From Streptomyces sp. SA15 (GTDB taxonomy: Bacteria; Actinomycetota; Actinomycetes; Streptomycetales; Streptomycetaceae): a stretch of 36,971 bases of DNA. The first letter of the stretch is position 1. Each line of letters begins with the position of its first letter. The notes below the pieces were generated by a model. The model was not told where the DNA came from and did no database searches. It was given only the letters and a program-made list of their open reading frames with translations. The DNA lies in the NCBI RefSeq assembly GCF_002291145.1, contig NZ_NTGE01000129.1, positions 1 through 36,971 of the forward strand, given 5' to 3'. Shown here piece by piece: positions 24,464-33,600 of the stretch. A program made the position numbers and the translations under genes.

Positions 24464-26865
24464 ATGACCCCACCGCGTCGGGCCTTCCCCTTCCGCACGC
24501 ACCGAGCCCTGCCACGCCTCACCCGCCGAGCCGTCCTGCTCGCGGCGGTCCTGGCGGCGGCGTCCGGTGCCACGCCGCACCCCTCCCGCGACTGCGCCCG
24601 CCCGGCCGACGCCGACCCGTACGACACCCTCCGCCGACGCTGGCTCGACATCGCCCTCGGCACCGGCTACGACCCACCGCCGAGCCGTACGCCTCCCGCC
24701 TCGCCGAGACCGGCGAACGCGCCCGCGGCTTCCGCGCCACCATGGCTCCCACCGCCACCTCCCTCTGGCCCGGCCTCGCCTACGACCCGCCCGCCGGCAT
24801 CACCCGCAGCTACGCCCGCCTGTGGACCATGACCCGTGCCTACGTCCAGCCGGGCACCGGCTCCACCGCCGACCCCGCCCTCCTCACCGACGTACTCCGC
24901 GGCTTCGACCACCTCGCCTCCACCGCCTACAACCCCTCCACCACCCGCCACGGCAACTGGTGGGAATGGCAGATCGGCACCCCCCGCCTCCTGATGGACA
25001 TCACGGCCGCCCTCCACGACCACCTCACCGACGGCCGGCGAGCCGCCGCCTGCGCCGCCGTCGACCACTTCGTCCCGGACGCGACGCTCGCCGACTACTC
25101 CGGCACCTCCACCGGCGCCAACCGCGTCGACCTGTGCCGTTCCGTCGCCCTGCGCGGCATCCTCGGCCGGACGCCCGCCAAGATCGCCCTCGCCCGTGAC
25201 GCGCTCTCACCGGTCTTCCCGTACGTCACGACGGGCGACGGCCTCTACGCCGACGGCTCCTTCGTCCAGCACACCTGGGTCGCCTACTCGGGGACGTACG
25301 GCCAGGTCATGCTCGACGGACTCGGCCGCCTCTTCGCCCTGCTCGCCGGATCCGCGTGGGAGGTGACCGACCCGAACCGGCAACTCGTCCTCGACAGCGT
25401 CGAGCACGCCTACGCGCCGCTGATCCACGACGGCCTGGTGATGGACAGCGTCAACGGCCGTGCCATCAGCCGGGGTTACCTCAAGAGCGACGACCGCCAT
25501 GTGCTGCGCGGCGACCACTACCACGGGCAGGGGATCATCGCGGCGATCGCCCTGCTCGCCGACGGCGCGAGCACGACCGAACGCGACCGCTGGCACGCGC
25601 GCATCAAGGGCTGGATCGAACGGAACGCCAGGAACGTCGAACGGAACGCCAGGAACACAGTCTCCCCGATCCTGACGGCCCCGCAGTTCGACGTGGCGGA
25701 TCTCGCCCGGCTGCACAAGGCCGTCGCCTCACCCCGCCCGGCCGCCCCCGAACCCACCGGCCACCGCCTCTTCCCGGCCATGGACCGCGCCGTCCACCGC
25801 CGCCCCGGCTTCACCGCGAACATCGCCATGGCCAGCGACCGCATCGCGTACTACGAGTGCGGCAACGGCGAGAACCCACGCGGATGGCACACGGGCGCCG
25901 GAATGCTCTACTGGTGGGCCGACGGGCGAAGCGATCACTACACGGACTGGTTCTGGCCGACCGTCGACTGGTACCGCCTCCCCGGCACCACCGTCTCCAC
26001 CAAGCGGCTCCCCGACCGGGCGGGCGGCGAGTGGGGCGAGCCCAAGCCGGACGTACGGTGGGTCGGCGGCACGACCGACGGCGAGTACGCGGCGGTCGGC
26101 CAGCACCTGAAGGGGCTGGACTCCACTCTCGAGGCCCGCAAGTCGTGGTTCTGCGTCGCCGACGCGGTGATCTGCCTGGGCGCGGGCATCACCTGCGCGG
26201 ACGGCGTCCCAGTCGAGACGGTCGTCGACAACCGCAACCTGGGGGAGGGCGGCACCCAGTCCTTCGTACGCGGCCACGGCTGGGCCCACCTGGAGGACCA
26301 CGGCGGCTGGATCGTGCCCGACGGGAATCTGCGCACCCTCCGCGAGGACCGCACCGGCGCCTGGTCCGACATCAACACCACCAGTACGACCGAGCGCCGC
26401 ACCCGCCGCCGGCAGACCCTCTGGCTGGACCACGGCACCGACCCGACGGACGCCTCGTACGTCTACATCCTCATGCCCGGCGCGTCCCGCCGTACGGTCA
26501 CCGCTCGCGCCGCCCACCGCCACTGGCTGTCGGTCCTCGCCAACGACAGCCGGTGCCAGGCCGTCCACGTCCCCTCCCTCCACCTGACGGCCGCCAACTT
26601 CTGGCAGGCCGCTTCGGCGGGCCCACTGACGGCGTCCGCGGGCGCGAGCGTGCTGGTCCGCCGCCGGGGCCGTACGGCTACGCTCTGCGTCAGCGAGCCA
26701 CCCCGAACGGGTGAACCCATGGAGATCATCTGGGACCACCCGGTACGCGGAGTCGTCCGGGCCGACGACACCGTGGAAGTGGCGGAGACGGGCCGCCGAC
26801 TGCGCCTGAGGGTTACTCCGGGGAGGGCATGCGCGACCCATGAATGTGAGGCGACTCTCATGTGA
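24464..26865 (+). pseudogene. Polysaccharide lyase family 8 (hyaluronate/xanthan lyase type), single-base frameshift
   Basis: Eliminative cleavage of uronic-acid polysaccharides outside the cell. The first 70 codons give a Tat-like signal (LTRRAVLLAAVLAAASG) and DPYDTLRRRWLDIALGTGYDP, then run out of family similarity. The +2 frame from about 24676 continues TAEPYASRLAETGERARGF and all later domains. One extra C in the CCC at 24673-24675 would join them. The catalytic set is intact: Asn in STGANRVD, His and Tyr nine apart in QHTWVAYSGTYG, Arg in VNGRAISR. The alpha/alpha toroid (to about 26000) and C-terminal beta domains look complete. It is either a very recent pseudogene or a sequencing error. 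An internal start at ATG 24742 would lose the signal. GAAGG (about 24452-24456) supports the start. Confidence 0.85.
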
Positions 26866-26868
26866 CGA

Positions 26869-26889
26869 CTTTGTACGAGTCCTACAAGG
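26869..26889. promoter_or_regulatory. Inverted repeat upstream of accB (TTGTA-N7-TACAA)
   Basis: TTGTA (26871-26875) and TACAA (26883-26887) form a symmetric element, with flanks extending it imperfectly, about 135 bp upstream of accB. It may be an operator for carboxylase expression. No regulator is identified here. Confidence 0.35.
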
Positions 26890-27007
26890 CGGACGCCCTC
26901 TGAGCAGTCGGAACGGCTGCATGCCGCCTAGGTTCTGTTCAGGGGTACCAGGAAAACGGGCCGGACACTGTACGGAGTCGACGGCTCGCATTCCTTGCCG
27001 CGCTTCG

Positions 27008-27013
27008 TATGGT
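27008..27013 (+). promoter_or_regulatory. -10 box TATGGT placed for leaderless accB mRNA
   Basis: TATGGT ends 6 bp before the accB ATG, and no Shine-Dalgarno is present, which together suggest a transcript beginning at the start codon. A -35 is not evident. Confidence 0.4.
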
Positions 27014-27019
27014 CACTAC

Positions 27020-28603
27020 ATGACCGTTTTGGATGAGGCGCCGGGTGAGCCGACGGACGCGCGCGGCCGGGTGGCCGAGCTGCACGAGATCCGTGAGCAG
27101 GCGCTGGCGGGCCCGAGCGAGAAGGCGACCGAGGCGCAGCACGCCAAGGGCAAGCTGACCGCGCGGGAGCGCATCGAGCTGCTCCTCGATCCGGGTTCGT
27201 TCCGGGAGGTCGAGCAGTTGCGCCGGCACCGGGCGACCGGTTTCGGACTGGAGGCCAAGAAGCCGTACACGGACGGTGTGATCACCGGCTGGGGCACGGT
27301 GGAGGGCCGGACGGTCTTCGTCTACGCCCATGACTTCCGCATCTTCGGCGGCGCCCTGGGCGAGGCCCACGCCACGAAGATCCACAAGATCATGGACATG
27401 GCCATAGCGGCCGGCGCGCCGCTGGTGTCGCTCAACGACGGCGCCGGCGCCCGCATCCAGGAGGGCGTCAGCGCGCTCGCCGGCTACGGCGGCATCTTCC
27501 AGCGCAACACCAAGGCCTCCGGCGTCATCCCGCAGATCTCGGTCATGCTGGGCCCGTGTGCGGGCGGCGCGGCCTACAGCCCGGCCCTGACGGACTTCGT
27601 CTTCATGGTCCGCGACACCTCGCAGATGTTCATCACCGGCCCGGACGTGGTCAAGGCGGTGACCGGCGAGGAGATCACGCAGAACGGCCTCGGTGGCGCG
27701 GACGTGCACGCCGAGACGAGCGGTGTCTGCCACTTCGCCTACGACGACGAGGAGACGTGCCTCGCCGAGGTGCGCTACCTGCTGTCGATGCTCCCGCAGA
27801 ACAACCGGGAGAACCCGCCCCGGGTGGACGCCACCGACGCCACCGACCGCCGCGGCGAGGTCCTGCTCGACCTGGTCCCGGCGGACGGCAACCGGCCGTA
27901 CGACATGGCGAAGGTGATCGAGGAGATCGTCGACGACGGCGACTACCTGGAGGTCCACGAGCGGTGGGCGCGCAACATCATCTGCGCGCTGGCCCGCCTC
28001 GACGGCCAGGTGGTGGGCATCGTGGCGAACCAGCCGCAGACCCTGGCAGGCGTCCTGGACATCGAGGCGTCGGAGAAGGCCGCGCGTTTCGTCCAGATGT
28101 GCGACGCTTTCAACATCCCGATCGTCACGTTCCTGGACGTCCCCGGCTTCCTCCCGGGCGTCGACCAGGAGCACGGCGGCATCATCCGCCACGGCGCGAA
28201 GCTGCTGTACGCGTACTGCAACGCCACCGTCCCCCGGATCTCCCTGATCCTGCGCAAGGCCTACGGTGGCGCCTACATCGTCATGGACAGCCAGTCCATC
28301 GGCGCGGACCTCACCTACGCCTGGCCGACGAACGAGATCGCCGTGATGGGCGCGGAAGGCGCGGCCAACGTCATCTTCCGCCGGCAGATCGCCGAGGCGG
28401 AGGACCCCGAGGCGATGCGCCAGAAGATGGTCAAGGAGTACAAGTCCGAGCTGATGCACCCGTACTACGCGGCCGAGCGCGGCCTGGTCGACGACGTCAT
28501 CGACCCCGCCGAGACCCGCGAGGTGCTGATCAAGTCCCTGGCGATGCTCCACACCAAGCACGCCGACCTGCCCTCCCGCAAACACGGCAACCCCCCGCAG
28601 TAA
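27020..28603 (+). CDS. accB: Acyl-CoA carboxylase carboxyltransferase beta subunit
   Basis: Transfers carboxyl from biotin to acyl-CoA, supplying malonyl- and methylmalonyl-CoA for fatty acid and polyketide synthesis. The 527-residue product is full length for this family. The acyl-CoA oxyanion segment GPCAGGAAYSPAL and the biotin-side segment GFLPGVDQEHGGIIRHGAKLLYAY are conserved. At the specificity site described for Streptomyces AccB and PccB, this protein has Ile420 in GGAYIVMD rather than Asp, so it should accept acetyl-CoA as well as propionyl-CoA. The biotinylated alpha subunit is encoded elsewhere. The epsilon subunit gene follows 57 bp downstream. Confidence 0.95.
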   Translation: MTVLDEAPGEPTDARGRVAELHEIREQALAGPSEKATEAQHAKGKLTARERIELLLDPGSFREVEQLRRHRATGFGLEAKKPYTDGVITGWGTVEGRTVFVYAHDFRIFGGALGEAHATKIHKIMDMAIAAGAPLVSLNDGAGARIQEGVSALAGYGGIFQRNTKASGVIPQISVMLGPCAGGAAYSPALTDFVFMVRDTSQMFITGPDVVKAVTGEEITQNGLGGADVHAETSGVCHFAYDDEETCLAEVRYLLSMLPQNNRENPPRVDATDATDRRGEVLLDLVPADGNRPYDMAKVIEEIVDDGDYLEVHERWARNIICALARLDGQVVGIVANQPQTLAGVLDIEASEKAARFVQMCDAFNIPIVTFLDVPGFLPGVDQEHGGIIRHGAKLLYAYCNATVPRISLILRKAYGGAYIVMDSQSIGADLTYAWPTNEIAVMGAEGAANVIFRRQIAEAEDPEAMRQKMVKEYKSELMHPYYAAERGLVDDVIDPAETREVLIKSLAMLHTKHADLPSRKHGNPPQ

Positions 28604-28660
28604 CCCTGCGGATCCTGCGCGGTACCCCCGCGGAAACCTCTCTCAGGGAGACTGACGCCC

Positions 28661-28852
28661 ATGAACACGCCTGACATTCGTGTCGAGAAGGGCCACGCCG
28701 AGCCCGAGGAAGTCGCCGCCATCACGGCGATCCTCCTGGCCCGCGCCGCCGCCCGGCCGTCCACCACCCCGGCCCACCGAGGCCGCGCCAAGGCCGGCTG
28801 GCGCCGCCTGGAGCGCGAGCCCGGCTTCCGCGCCCCGCACAGCTGGCGCTGA
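28661..28852 (+). CDS. accE: Acyl-CoA carboxylase epsilon subunit
   Basis: A 63-residue basic protein (MNTPDIRVEKGHAEPEEVAAI...) of the AccE/PccE family. It binds the beta subunit and stimulates carboxylase activity in actinomycetes. The hallmark is VEKGHAEPEEVAAITAIL at the N-terminus and a C-terminal W-R-R-L-E-R-x-P-x-F-R-x-P-H-S-W. AGGGAG (28645-28650) lies 10 bp before the ATG. It forms an operon with the beta subunit and is followed by a very strong terminator. Confidence 0.93.
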   Translation: MNTPDIRVEKGHAEPEEVAAITAILLARAAARPSTTPAHRGRAKAGWRRLEREPGFRAPHSWR

Positions 28853-28868
28853 GCCCCTTTATAACGAC

Positions 28869-28906
28869 GCAGAAGGGCCCCTCTCGCAGGAGAGGGGCCC
28901 TTCTGC
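28869..28906. terminator. Terminator of the accBE operon, 17-bp stem
   Basis: GCAGAAGGGCCCCTCTC and its exact complement enclose GCAG, starting 17 bp after the accE stop. Confidence 0.85.
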
Positions 28907-28949
28907 GTACCGTGCGCGACCAAACGGCCAGGACAAGCTCAACCAAGAC

Positions 28950-28980
28950 GCGGGGCCCCCTCCAAGGGAGGGGGCCCCGC
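28950..28980. terminator. Terminator of the conservon, 14-bp stem
   Basis: GCGGGGCCCCCTCC pairs with its complement around a 3-base loop, 15 bp beyond the cvnD stop on the minus strand. Paired with the accBE terminator it insulates the convergent operons. Confidence 0.8.
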
Positions 28981-28995
28981 ACCACGTACCGGCGA

Positions 28996-29577
28996 CTACC
29001 GCAGCCGCGCCATCAGCGCGTGCTCCACCAGCGTGATCAGCGCCGACTTGGCGTCCGCGCGGTGGCGGGCGTCCGTCGTGATGATCGGGGTGTCCGGGCC
29101 GATCTGGAGAGCCTCGCGGACCTCGTCGGGGTTGTAGGGCTGCTGGCCGTCGAAGCCATTGAGGGCGATGACGAACGGCAGGCCGCTGTTCTCGAAGTAG
29201 TCGACCGCGGGGAAGCAGTCGGCCAGGCGGCGGGTGTCCACGAGGACGATCGCGCCGATCGCACCGCGCACCAGGTCGTCCCACATGAACCAGAAGCGGT
29301 CCTGGCCCGGCGTACCGAAGAGGTACAGGATCAGGTCCTGGTCGAGCGTGATGCGGCCGAAGTCCATGGCGACCGTGGTGGTCGTCTTGTCCCCGGTGTG
29401 GGTCAGGTCGTCGATGCCCGCCGAAGCTGACGTCATGACGGCCTCGGTGCGCAGCGGGTTGATCTCCGAGACGGCGCCGACGAACGTGGTCTTGCCCACG
29501 CCGAAGCCGCCCGCCACCACGATCTTCGCGGACGTGGTGGAGCGGGAAGGCCCTCCGCTAGAGCTTGCGAAGTCCAC
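28996..29577 (-). CDS. cvnD: Conservon small GTPase-like protein (CvnD)
   Basis: A 193-residue Ras-like ATP/GTP-binding protein, the last gene of the conservon. The P-loop is GGFGVGKTTF near residues 23-32, switch II is GTPGQDRFWFMW, and the base-recognition motif reads NGFD in place of the canonical NKxD. These proteins are thought to work with CvnA-C in a membrane complex likened to eukaryotic GPCR signalling. GTG 29575-29577 lies inside the cvnC coding region (20-bp overlap), so translation is coupled. The sequence is nearly identical to the second copy at 34329-34904. By remembered gene order it corresponds to the conservon next to accE in S. coelicolor (cvn2). Confidence 0.92.
   Translation of the reverse strand: MDFASSSGGPSRSTTSAKIVVAGGFGVGKTTFVGAVSEINPLRTEAVMTSASAGIDDLTHTGDKTTTTVAMDFGRITLDQDLILYLFGTPGQDRFWFMWDDLVRGAIGAIVLVDTRRLADCFPAVDYFENSGLPFVIALNGFDGQQPYNPDEVREALQIGPDTPIITTDARHRADAKSALITLVEHALMARLR
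29255..29421. repeat. 167-bp block identical to 34588-34754
   Basis: The two cvnD genes are identical at every base across this block, including synonymous positions. A further stretch of almost 90 bp beside it (about 29163-29249) also matches, apart from a few bases at the junction. Outside these blocks the conservons differ much more. Confidence 0.9.
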
Positions 29578-30148
29578 TGAGCACCCTTTCGAGCAAAGTC
29601 ACGTCTGGCTGGCCGCCGGCGTTCTCGTCGCCGCCGGGCTGATGGATGGCGACCAGGCCCGCCTCCGCCAAGTCGGCGACGAGGATCCTGGCCACGCCGA
29701 GAGGGATTGTCAGAAGGGCCGAGATCTCGGCTACCGACTTGATCTCACGGCAGAGGTTGCAGATCCGCTGATGCTCGGGCAGCTGGCCCTGCATCTGGTG
29801 CGGCTGCGCGGTGGTGTGCACCAGCGCCTCGATGGCGAGCTGGTAGCGCGGGCGGGTCCGTCCGCCGGTCATGGCGTACGGACGCACCAGCGGGTTGTTC
29901 GACGCCCCTGCGGGCGCCGGCTCAGGGGCGCGTCGCTGCGGCTGCACCGGCTGGATGCGCGGAGCCGGCGGCTGGTCGTACGGCGACGGCCCGGGACCCT
30001 GGGGGCCCTGGGGTGCGTACGGCTGCCGCCGATGGCTCGGTGCGGAGGGGAAGTTGTAACGGTTCGGGTTCTGGGCACCGTCGCCTTGGCCCTGGCCAGG
30101 ACCGTACGACCAGTTGCCCGAAGGTGAACCGCCTGGGGGTGTTGCCAC
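29558..30148 (-). CDS. cvnC: Conservon DUF742 protein (CvnC)
   Basis: A 196-residue protein. Residues 1 to about 85 are a Pro/Gln/Gly-rich disordered stretch, and the conserved DUF742 domain follows: LVRPYAMTGGRTRPRYQLAIEALV, EHQRICNLCREIKSVAEISA, PLGVARILVADLAEAGLV and the end LLERVLSGLRKL. DUF742 folds as a winged helix but in conservons is thought to act in protein-protein contacts. GGAGGAG precedes GTG 30146-30148. The gene overlaps cvnD by 20 bp. The N-terminal extension is about 65 residues longer than in the paralogue at 34885-35280. Confidence 0.92.
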   Translation of the reverse strand: MATPPGGSPSGNWSYGPGQGQGDGAQNPNRYNFPSAPSHRRQPYAPQGPQGPGPSPYDQPPAPRIQPVQPQRRAPEPAPAGASNNPLVRPYAMTGGRTRPRYQLAIEALVHTTAQPHQMQGQLPEHQRICNLCREIKSVAEISALLTIPLGVARILVADLAEAGLVAIHQPGGDENAGGQPDVTLLERVLSGLRKL

Positions 30149-30245
30149 TTTCTCTCCTCCTCCGACTGTGCCGGGGCACCCATCACTGTGGAGCCGCGTC
30201 CCGAAACCTTACGGCCACGAGACGCCAAAACGCACCGTCAGTCTG

Positions 30246-30668
30246 TTAGTTGAGCAGGCTCCCTTGGAGCTCCGCCCGCAGATCGGGCGTCAGGACCGTA
30301 CCGGCACGGTCCACCAGAAGCGCCATCTCGTACCCGATGAGACCGATGTCCGCCTCCGGATGTGCGAGAACCGCGAGCGAGGAACCGTCGGAAATGGACA
30401 TGATGAAGAGGAATCCTCGCTCCATCTCCACAACCGTCTGGTTCACGCTGCCGCCCTCGAAGATGCGCGAGGCGCCGGCGGTCAGCGAGGTCAGACCGGA
30501 AGCGACGGCCGCGAGCTGGTCGGCGCGGTCGCGCGGAAAGCCTTCGGACATCGCCAGAAGGAGTCCATCGGCGGAGACCACCACGGTGTGGGACACCCCG
30601 GGGGTGTTGTCCACGAAGTTGGTGATCAACCAGTTCAGGTTCTGTGCCGCCTGGCTCATCGGGCTCAC
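30246..30668 (-). CDS. cvnB: Conservon roadblock/LC7 protein (CvnB)
   Basis: A 140-residue roadblock/LC7-domain protein (MglB-like), which in such systems modulates the partner GTPase CvnD. Conserved stretches are MSQAAQNLNWLITNFV, GVSHTVVVSADGLLLAMS, RADQLAAVASGLTSL and LVDRAGTVLTPDLRAEL. GTG 30666-30668 is preferred because AGGAG lies 7 bp upstream and the reading MSPMSQAAQ matches the paralogue. The ATG at 30657-30659 is an alternative. One base separates the start from the cvnA stop, so the two are coupled. Confidence 0.92.
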   Translation of the reverse strand: MSPMSQAAQNLNWLITNFVDNTPGVSHTVVVSADGLLLAMSEGFPRDRADQLAAVASGLTSLTAGASRIFEGGSVNQTVVEMERGFLFIMSISDGSSLAVLAHPEADIGLIGYEMALLVDRAGTVLTPDLRAELQGSLLN

Positions 30669-30669
30669 A

Positions 30670-33600
30670 CTAACGCTCCTGGTTGTAGGTGCTGTCAGGA
30701 CCACCGTGTTGATTCCTGGTGGCCTGGCCGTTCGTTTCACTACCTGCGTTACGTCCCCGCTGGACACCGCGGCGCAGGTTGCTCAGCCTGCCCCGGACGT
30801 CCTCGGGAGCGCGGGAGACCTGTGGGCCCCCCTGGGGGGTGGCTTCGGCGGCTCCCTCGACCAGGTTGGCCTTGGGTACTCGCCGCGGCAGGCCGGAGGA
30901 GGTCACCCCGCCCGCCTTGGGCTTCCGGAGCTGCGAGGCCTGCTGCCACCGCTCGTCGTTGGCCGAGCGCCAATCGCCCCTGCCGTTGCCGTTGCTCTCC
31001 GGTGCGGAAACCGACGGCTCGTGGTTCACGTGCCGCGCTCCGCCCGTGCCGCCCGCGGTGGATCCGCGGCGCGGGAGCCCGGCGTCGGTCAGGTTGTGAG
31101 CGGCGGTGGGGGTCGGCCCCGGACGGTCGAAGCCTACGCGGTTCTGCTCGTTCACGTCAGCGGCCTGCGCAGATTCCGCTTCGGGAGCGTACTGGTCCGG
31201 GTAGCCGTTCCGGTAGCCGTCCTGCTGCGGCCAGTCATCCTGGTAGCGCCGCTCTTCGAAGGCCGGGAAGGACTCCGTGGCGGGGGAGTGGGCCGGCGCG
31301 GGCTCCTCCTGACCCGGCTCCGCATACGTGGGCTCGGGGTAGCCACCGTTGGACGAGAAGCTGTCGTTCTGCGGCAGACCGCCGTTCGGCGCGTAGTACG
31401 ACTCGTCGTACGACGGACGCTGCTGCTCCTCGTAGGCGGTGCGCTGCTGCTCCTCGTACGGCGCCTGCTGCGGCTCCTCGTACGGCGTCTGCGCCTGCTG
31501 GTCGTAGCCGGCGGGCTGCTGCTCCGGATAGCCGGGCCGGGCGTCGAAGCCCTCGGCGTAGCCGCCGGGCGTCTCGGGGCCCTGCTGGCCGGGCTGGCCG
31601 TTCTGGGCCTCCAGGGCCGCGCGACGCTCCTCGCGCATCAGGGAGCGGCCCACCGGGTCCAGCTCGCGTATGTCGTCCGGCACCTCGGCGTAGCGGCTGT
31701 CGTCGAAGCCGAGCTCCGCCGCCGTACGCATCGGCAGGCCGTTGTTGAAGTTCTCACCCTGGAAGTTCTGCTCCGGGATGATCTGCGAGACGGTGAACTC
31801 GTCGCCGGCGGGCTGCTGCTCGCCGCCACCGCCGTGCGTGATCGCGTCGGGCAGCATGACCAGCGAGGTCGTGCCGGCCTGCTCGCCGGAGGGGCGCAGC
31901 TGGACGCGGATGCCGTGCCGGTCGGACAGCCGGCCGACCACGAACAGGCCCATGCGCTGGGATATCGCGGCGTCCACGGTCGGCGGGTTGGCCAGCTTGT
32001 GGTTGATGTCCGCGAAGTCCTCGGCGGTGAGGCCGATGCCCTTGTCGTGGATCTCGATCATGATGCGGCCGTCGGGGAGACGGGTCGCGGTGACGCGGAC
32101 CTTGGTCTGCGGGGAGGAGAACGTGGTGGCGTTCTCGAGGAGCTCGGCCAGCAGGTGCACGAGGTCGGTCACCGCGCGGCCGTGGATCTCGGCCTCCGGG
32201 ACGCCGGAGAGCTCGACGCGCTCGTACTGCTCCACCTCGGAGGAGGCGGCGCGCAGCACGTCGACCAGCGGGACCGGCTGGTCCCAGCGACGGCCGGGCT
32301 CCTCGCCGGCGAGGACCAGGAGGTTCTCGCCGTTGCGGCGCATACGCGTGGCCAGATGGTCCAGCTTGAAGAGGTTCTCCAGCTGGTCCGGATCGGCCTC
32401 GTTGTTCTCCAGGTCGGTGATCAGGGTCAACTGGCCCTCGATCAGCGACTGGTTGCGGCGCGAGAGGTTGGTGAAGATCGCGTTGATGTTGCCCCGCAGC
32501 AGGGCCTGCTCGGCGGCGAGCCGGACGGCCTCGCGGTGGACCTGGTCGAAGGCGCGGGCGACCTCGCCGATCTCGTCCTTGGTGGTGATCGGGATCGGGG
32601 CGACGCGGGTGTCGACGCGACCGGGGTCGGTGCGCGAGAGCTGGTCGACCAGCATCGGCAGGCGCTGCTCGGCGATGCCGAAGGCGGCGTTGCGCAGCTG
32701 GCGCATCGCGCGGCTCATCTGGCGGGCCACCATGCCGGCCAGGATGAACGCGGCGAGCAGCGCGACCACGACGGCGGCACCGGTGATGAAGGCGTCGCGC
32801 CGGGCGTCGTCGGCGATGCTGGCGGCCTCGTTCACCGCGGTGTCGGCCAGGTCCGTCTCGATCTGACGGTAGGCGTTGTACTTGAGGGTGTTGACCGCCC
32901 AGTAGTTGTCGGCGGTGATGCCCTGCTGGGCGAGCGCCTGGCGCGCGCTGGAGTCGGTGGTCTCGAGCGTCGCCAGGGCTGTGACCATGGTGGTCGGGTT
33001 CGACGGCGGCGCCACGTAGTCCGGGTTCTTGGCCTTGGCCTCCCGAGCCATGGCCTCGCCGTCGCTCTTGAGCTTCGCCTCGGCGTCGGTGAGTTTCTGA
33101 GCATCCGCCTCGGTGCCACCGCCGATGTACTCCTCGATGGCGATGCCCTCGAGATAGGCGTACGAGGAGAGGGCGACGCGCTGCTTGGCGAGGTCGGTCT
33201 CCTTGGGGCCCGGGTTGACCAGGATGTGCATGCCGATGGAGCGCTGGAGCGACAGAGCCGCCTTGGTGAGCTCGATGGCGTAGACGGTACGGCCGTAGCT
33301 CGTGATGTTGCCGGTGCCCAGACCGAGCTCGTTGGCGAACTCGGTCAGCGGGTGCGCGACCTCGACGTAGCCCTCTTCGGTCTGCACACCGCTGAGGTTG
33401 GAGGTGTACGCGGCCTCGCGCAGCGGCGCGAGCTTGGGCTCGGCCTCGCGGAACAGCCTGAGGCGGCGCTCCAGGCCGGCCTTCGGCGGCATGCTTTGCG
33501 CTGCCTCGTCGAATTCGTCGGCGGCCTTGTCGGTGCCGGCGCGGGCGTCGCTGACCGTCTTCTTGTCCCCAGCGGTCTGGGCCGAGCCCTTCAGCAGGGG

